Source of the DNA: Verrucomicrobia bacterium UBA673 | GTDB taxonomy: Bacteria; Verrucomicrobiota; Verrucomicrobiia; Limisphaerales; UBA1096 | Assembly (NCBI GenBank): GCA_002299785.1 | Contig: DBNL01000145.1 | Coordinates: 1 to 6,980 of the forward strand | Length of the DNA: 6,980 nucleotides | Direction of reading: 5' to 3' | Part shown: one piece after another, positions 6,432 to 6,980 of the stretch | How the letters are laid out: every line of letters starts with the position of its first letter | Numbering within the stretch: position 1 is the stretch's first letter | Translations under genes and position numbers: made by a program | Notes under the pieces: generated by a model | The model's input: the letters and a program-made list of their open reading frames with translations, nothing else | What the model was told of the DNA's origin: nothing | Databases searched by the model: none

Positions 6432-6433
6432 AG
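6424..6433. repeat. CTTGTCCAAG near-palindrome in the divergent region
   Basis: It differs from CTTGGCCAAG at one base and is followed by CGC, as is the copy at 4253. It overlaps the right arm of the inverted repeat at 6404-6431. Confidence 0.55.
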
Positions 6434-6485
6434 CGCGATACGCAATGACTTGCATCGATCCGTTGCCGGATGAAGAGTTTTCGAC

Positions 6486-6980
6486 ATGAGAATGTTCGCT
6501 GCGCTTGGCTTGTCGTTTGGAGTGCTCGTTGCTGGACTTGTCCAAGTGCAAGCCGAGCCGTGGCTGTTCACTGTTAACGAAAATAAGTCGAAGATTGATT
6601 TGAAGGTGACGCTCGACCTCGGCATCACCAATCAGTCTGACAGCGACTCGAGCAGTGTAGAGGGAACAATGATCGCCGAACTCACTCCCAGCTCGCCGCC
6701 GGGCGAGACCATCCACATAACCAGCGTCAATGCCCAATCGACAAAGTCCAAGCTGCAGTTCAAATACTCGTTTGGACCGTTTGGTTTGTTGGGTAAGGCC
6801 AAGTTTAGCTTAAGCAATCTCAGCATCCGGATCGATCCCGAAGATTCCGGGGAGGAGACTCAACTAGACGACGATGGCAATTTTACACAAGAAGGGAACA
6901 AACCCACATTAGCCGGCCTTGTGTTGTATGACGTCAATGTTGTTGGGCAAAAGAGCAAGGGAGAAATCGATCTCTCAAAC
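6486..6980 (+). CDS. Secreted beta-rich protein of unknown function, 3' end beyond the window
   Basis: 165 codons are open from ATG 6486 to the last base, with no stop. An in-frame TGA at 6471-6473 limits the start to ATG 6486 or ATG 6492. A weak GAAGAG (6472-6477) lies 8 nt upstream. Residues 1-23 are a signal peptide ending VQA (MRMFAALGLSFGVLVAGL then VQVQA). The mature part starts EPWLFTVNENKSKIDLKVTL and alternates hydrophobic strands with Ser/Asp-rich turns (NQSDSDSSSVEG; DPEDSGEETQLDDDG). The opening WLFTVNENKSKIDL and the later KFSLSNLSIRI loosely recall YceI-like lipocalin-type beta barrels, but this is a weak resemblance and I do not assign the family. It is transcribed divergently from the mutarotase-like gene and shares its 112-bp promoter region. 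Confidence 0.8.
   Translation, partial: MRMFAALGLSFGVLVAGLVQVQAEPWLFTVNENKSKIDLKVTLDLGITNQSDSDSSSVEGTMIAELTPSSPPGETIHITSVNAQSTKSKLQFKYSFGPFGLLGKAKFSLSNLSIRIDPEDSGEETQLDDDGNFTQEGNKPTLAGLVLYDVNVVGQKSKGEIDLSN
6537..6546. repeat. CTTGTCCAAG near-palindrome in signal-peptide codons
   Basis: Identical to 6424-6433, lying in the signal-peptide coding region of the right-most gene. Upstream in the same gene, CTGCGCTTGGCT (6499-6510) is a 12-bp exact match to 4175-4186 before the lipoprotein gene. Confidence 0.55.

Noticed and set aside
6150..6737. 195-codon minus-strand open frame crossing the divergent region
   Set aside because: It overlaps the signal-peptide ends of two better supported genes in the wrong frames, has no hydrophobic or domain pattern, and would abolish the divergent promoter region.

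Overview
The window looks like a chromosomal stretch from a Gram-negative environmental bacterium, most plausibly of the PVC group (Verrucomicrobiota or a relative). The grounds are indirect: a large secreted Calx-beta protein ending in an FYRVKF-type tail, a DUF4380-like secreted mutarotase-fold protein, a lipobox lipoprotein with a glycosidase-like barrel, starts without clear Shine-Dalgarno sequences, and moderately GC-rich DNA. No rRNA, tRNA, transposase or phylogenetic marker is present, so this placement is an inference.

Layout, left to right. Positions 1-165 hold the 3' end of an unidentified plus-strand gene, which runs tail to tail into a 1272-residue minus-strand gene (176-3994). 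That protein has a signal peptide, three copies of a roughly 250-275-residue secreted module, three Calx-beta domains placed between the copies (two, then one), and a small C-terminal beta domain. A 240-bp divergent intergenic region (3995-4234) separates it from a plus-strand lipoprotein gene (4235-5383) whose product reads as a complete (beta/alpha)8 barrel with a WYLIDEP motif. This gene meets, 6 bp apart, a minus-strand gene (5390-6373) for a secreted galactose-mutarotase-like/DUF4380-like protein. A 112-bp divergent region (6374-6485) with a perfect TATAAT and a 9-bp inverted repeat precedes a plus-strand secreted protein gene cut off by the window edge (6486-6980).

Every gene switches strand relative to its neighbour, so no operon is visible. 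The four genes with visible N termini all encode exported proteins. Two have carbohydrate-active folds and the large protein is built from adhesion or binding-type beta domains. The simplest reading is a set of cell-envelope or extracellular proteins with a carbohydrate theme. There is no SusC/SusD pair, sulfatase, transporter or regulator to make it a recognised polysaccharide locus.

Two signals are not explained by the genes. First, a family of short palindromes (CTTGGCCAAG, CTTGTCCAAG, CAAGCGCTTG) recurs near gene ends and in signal-peptide coding regions, including an exact 15-bp repeat (TTGGCCAAGCGCTTG) on both sides of the Calx-beta gene. Second, the triplicated module of the large protein is one I do not recognise with confidence. 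I see no CRISPR array, insertion sequence, phage gene or RNA gene.
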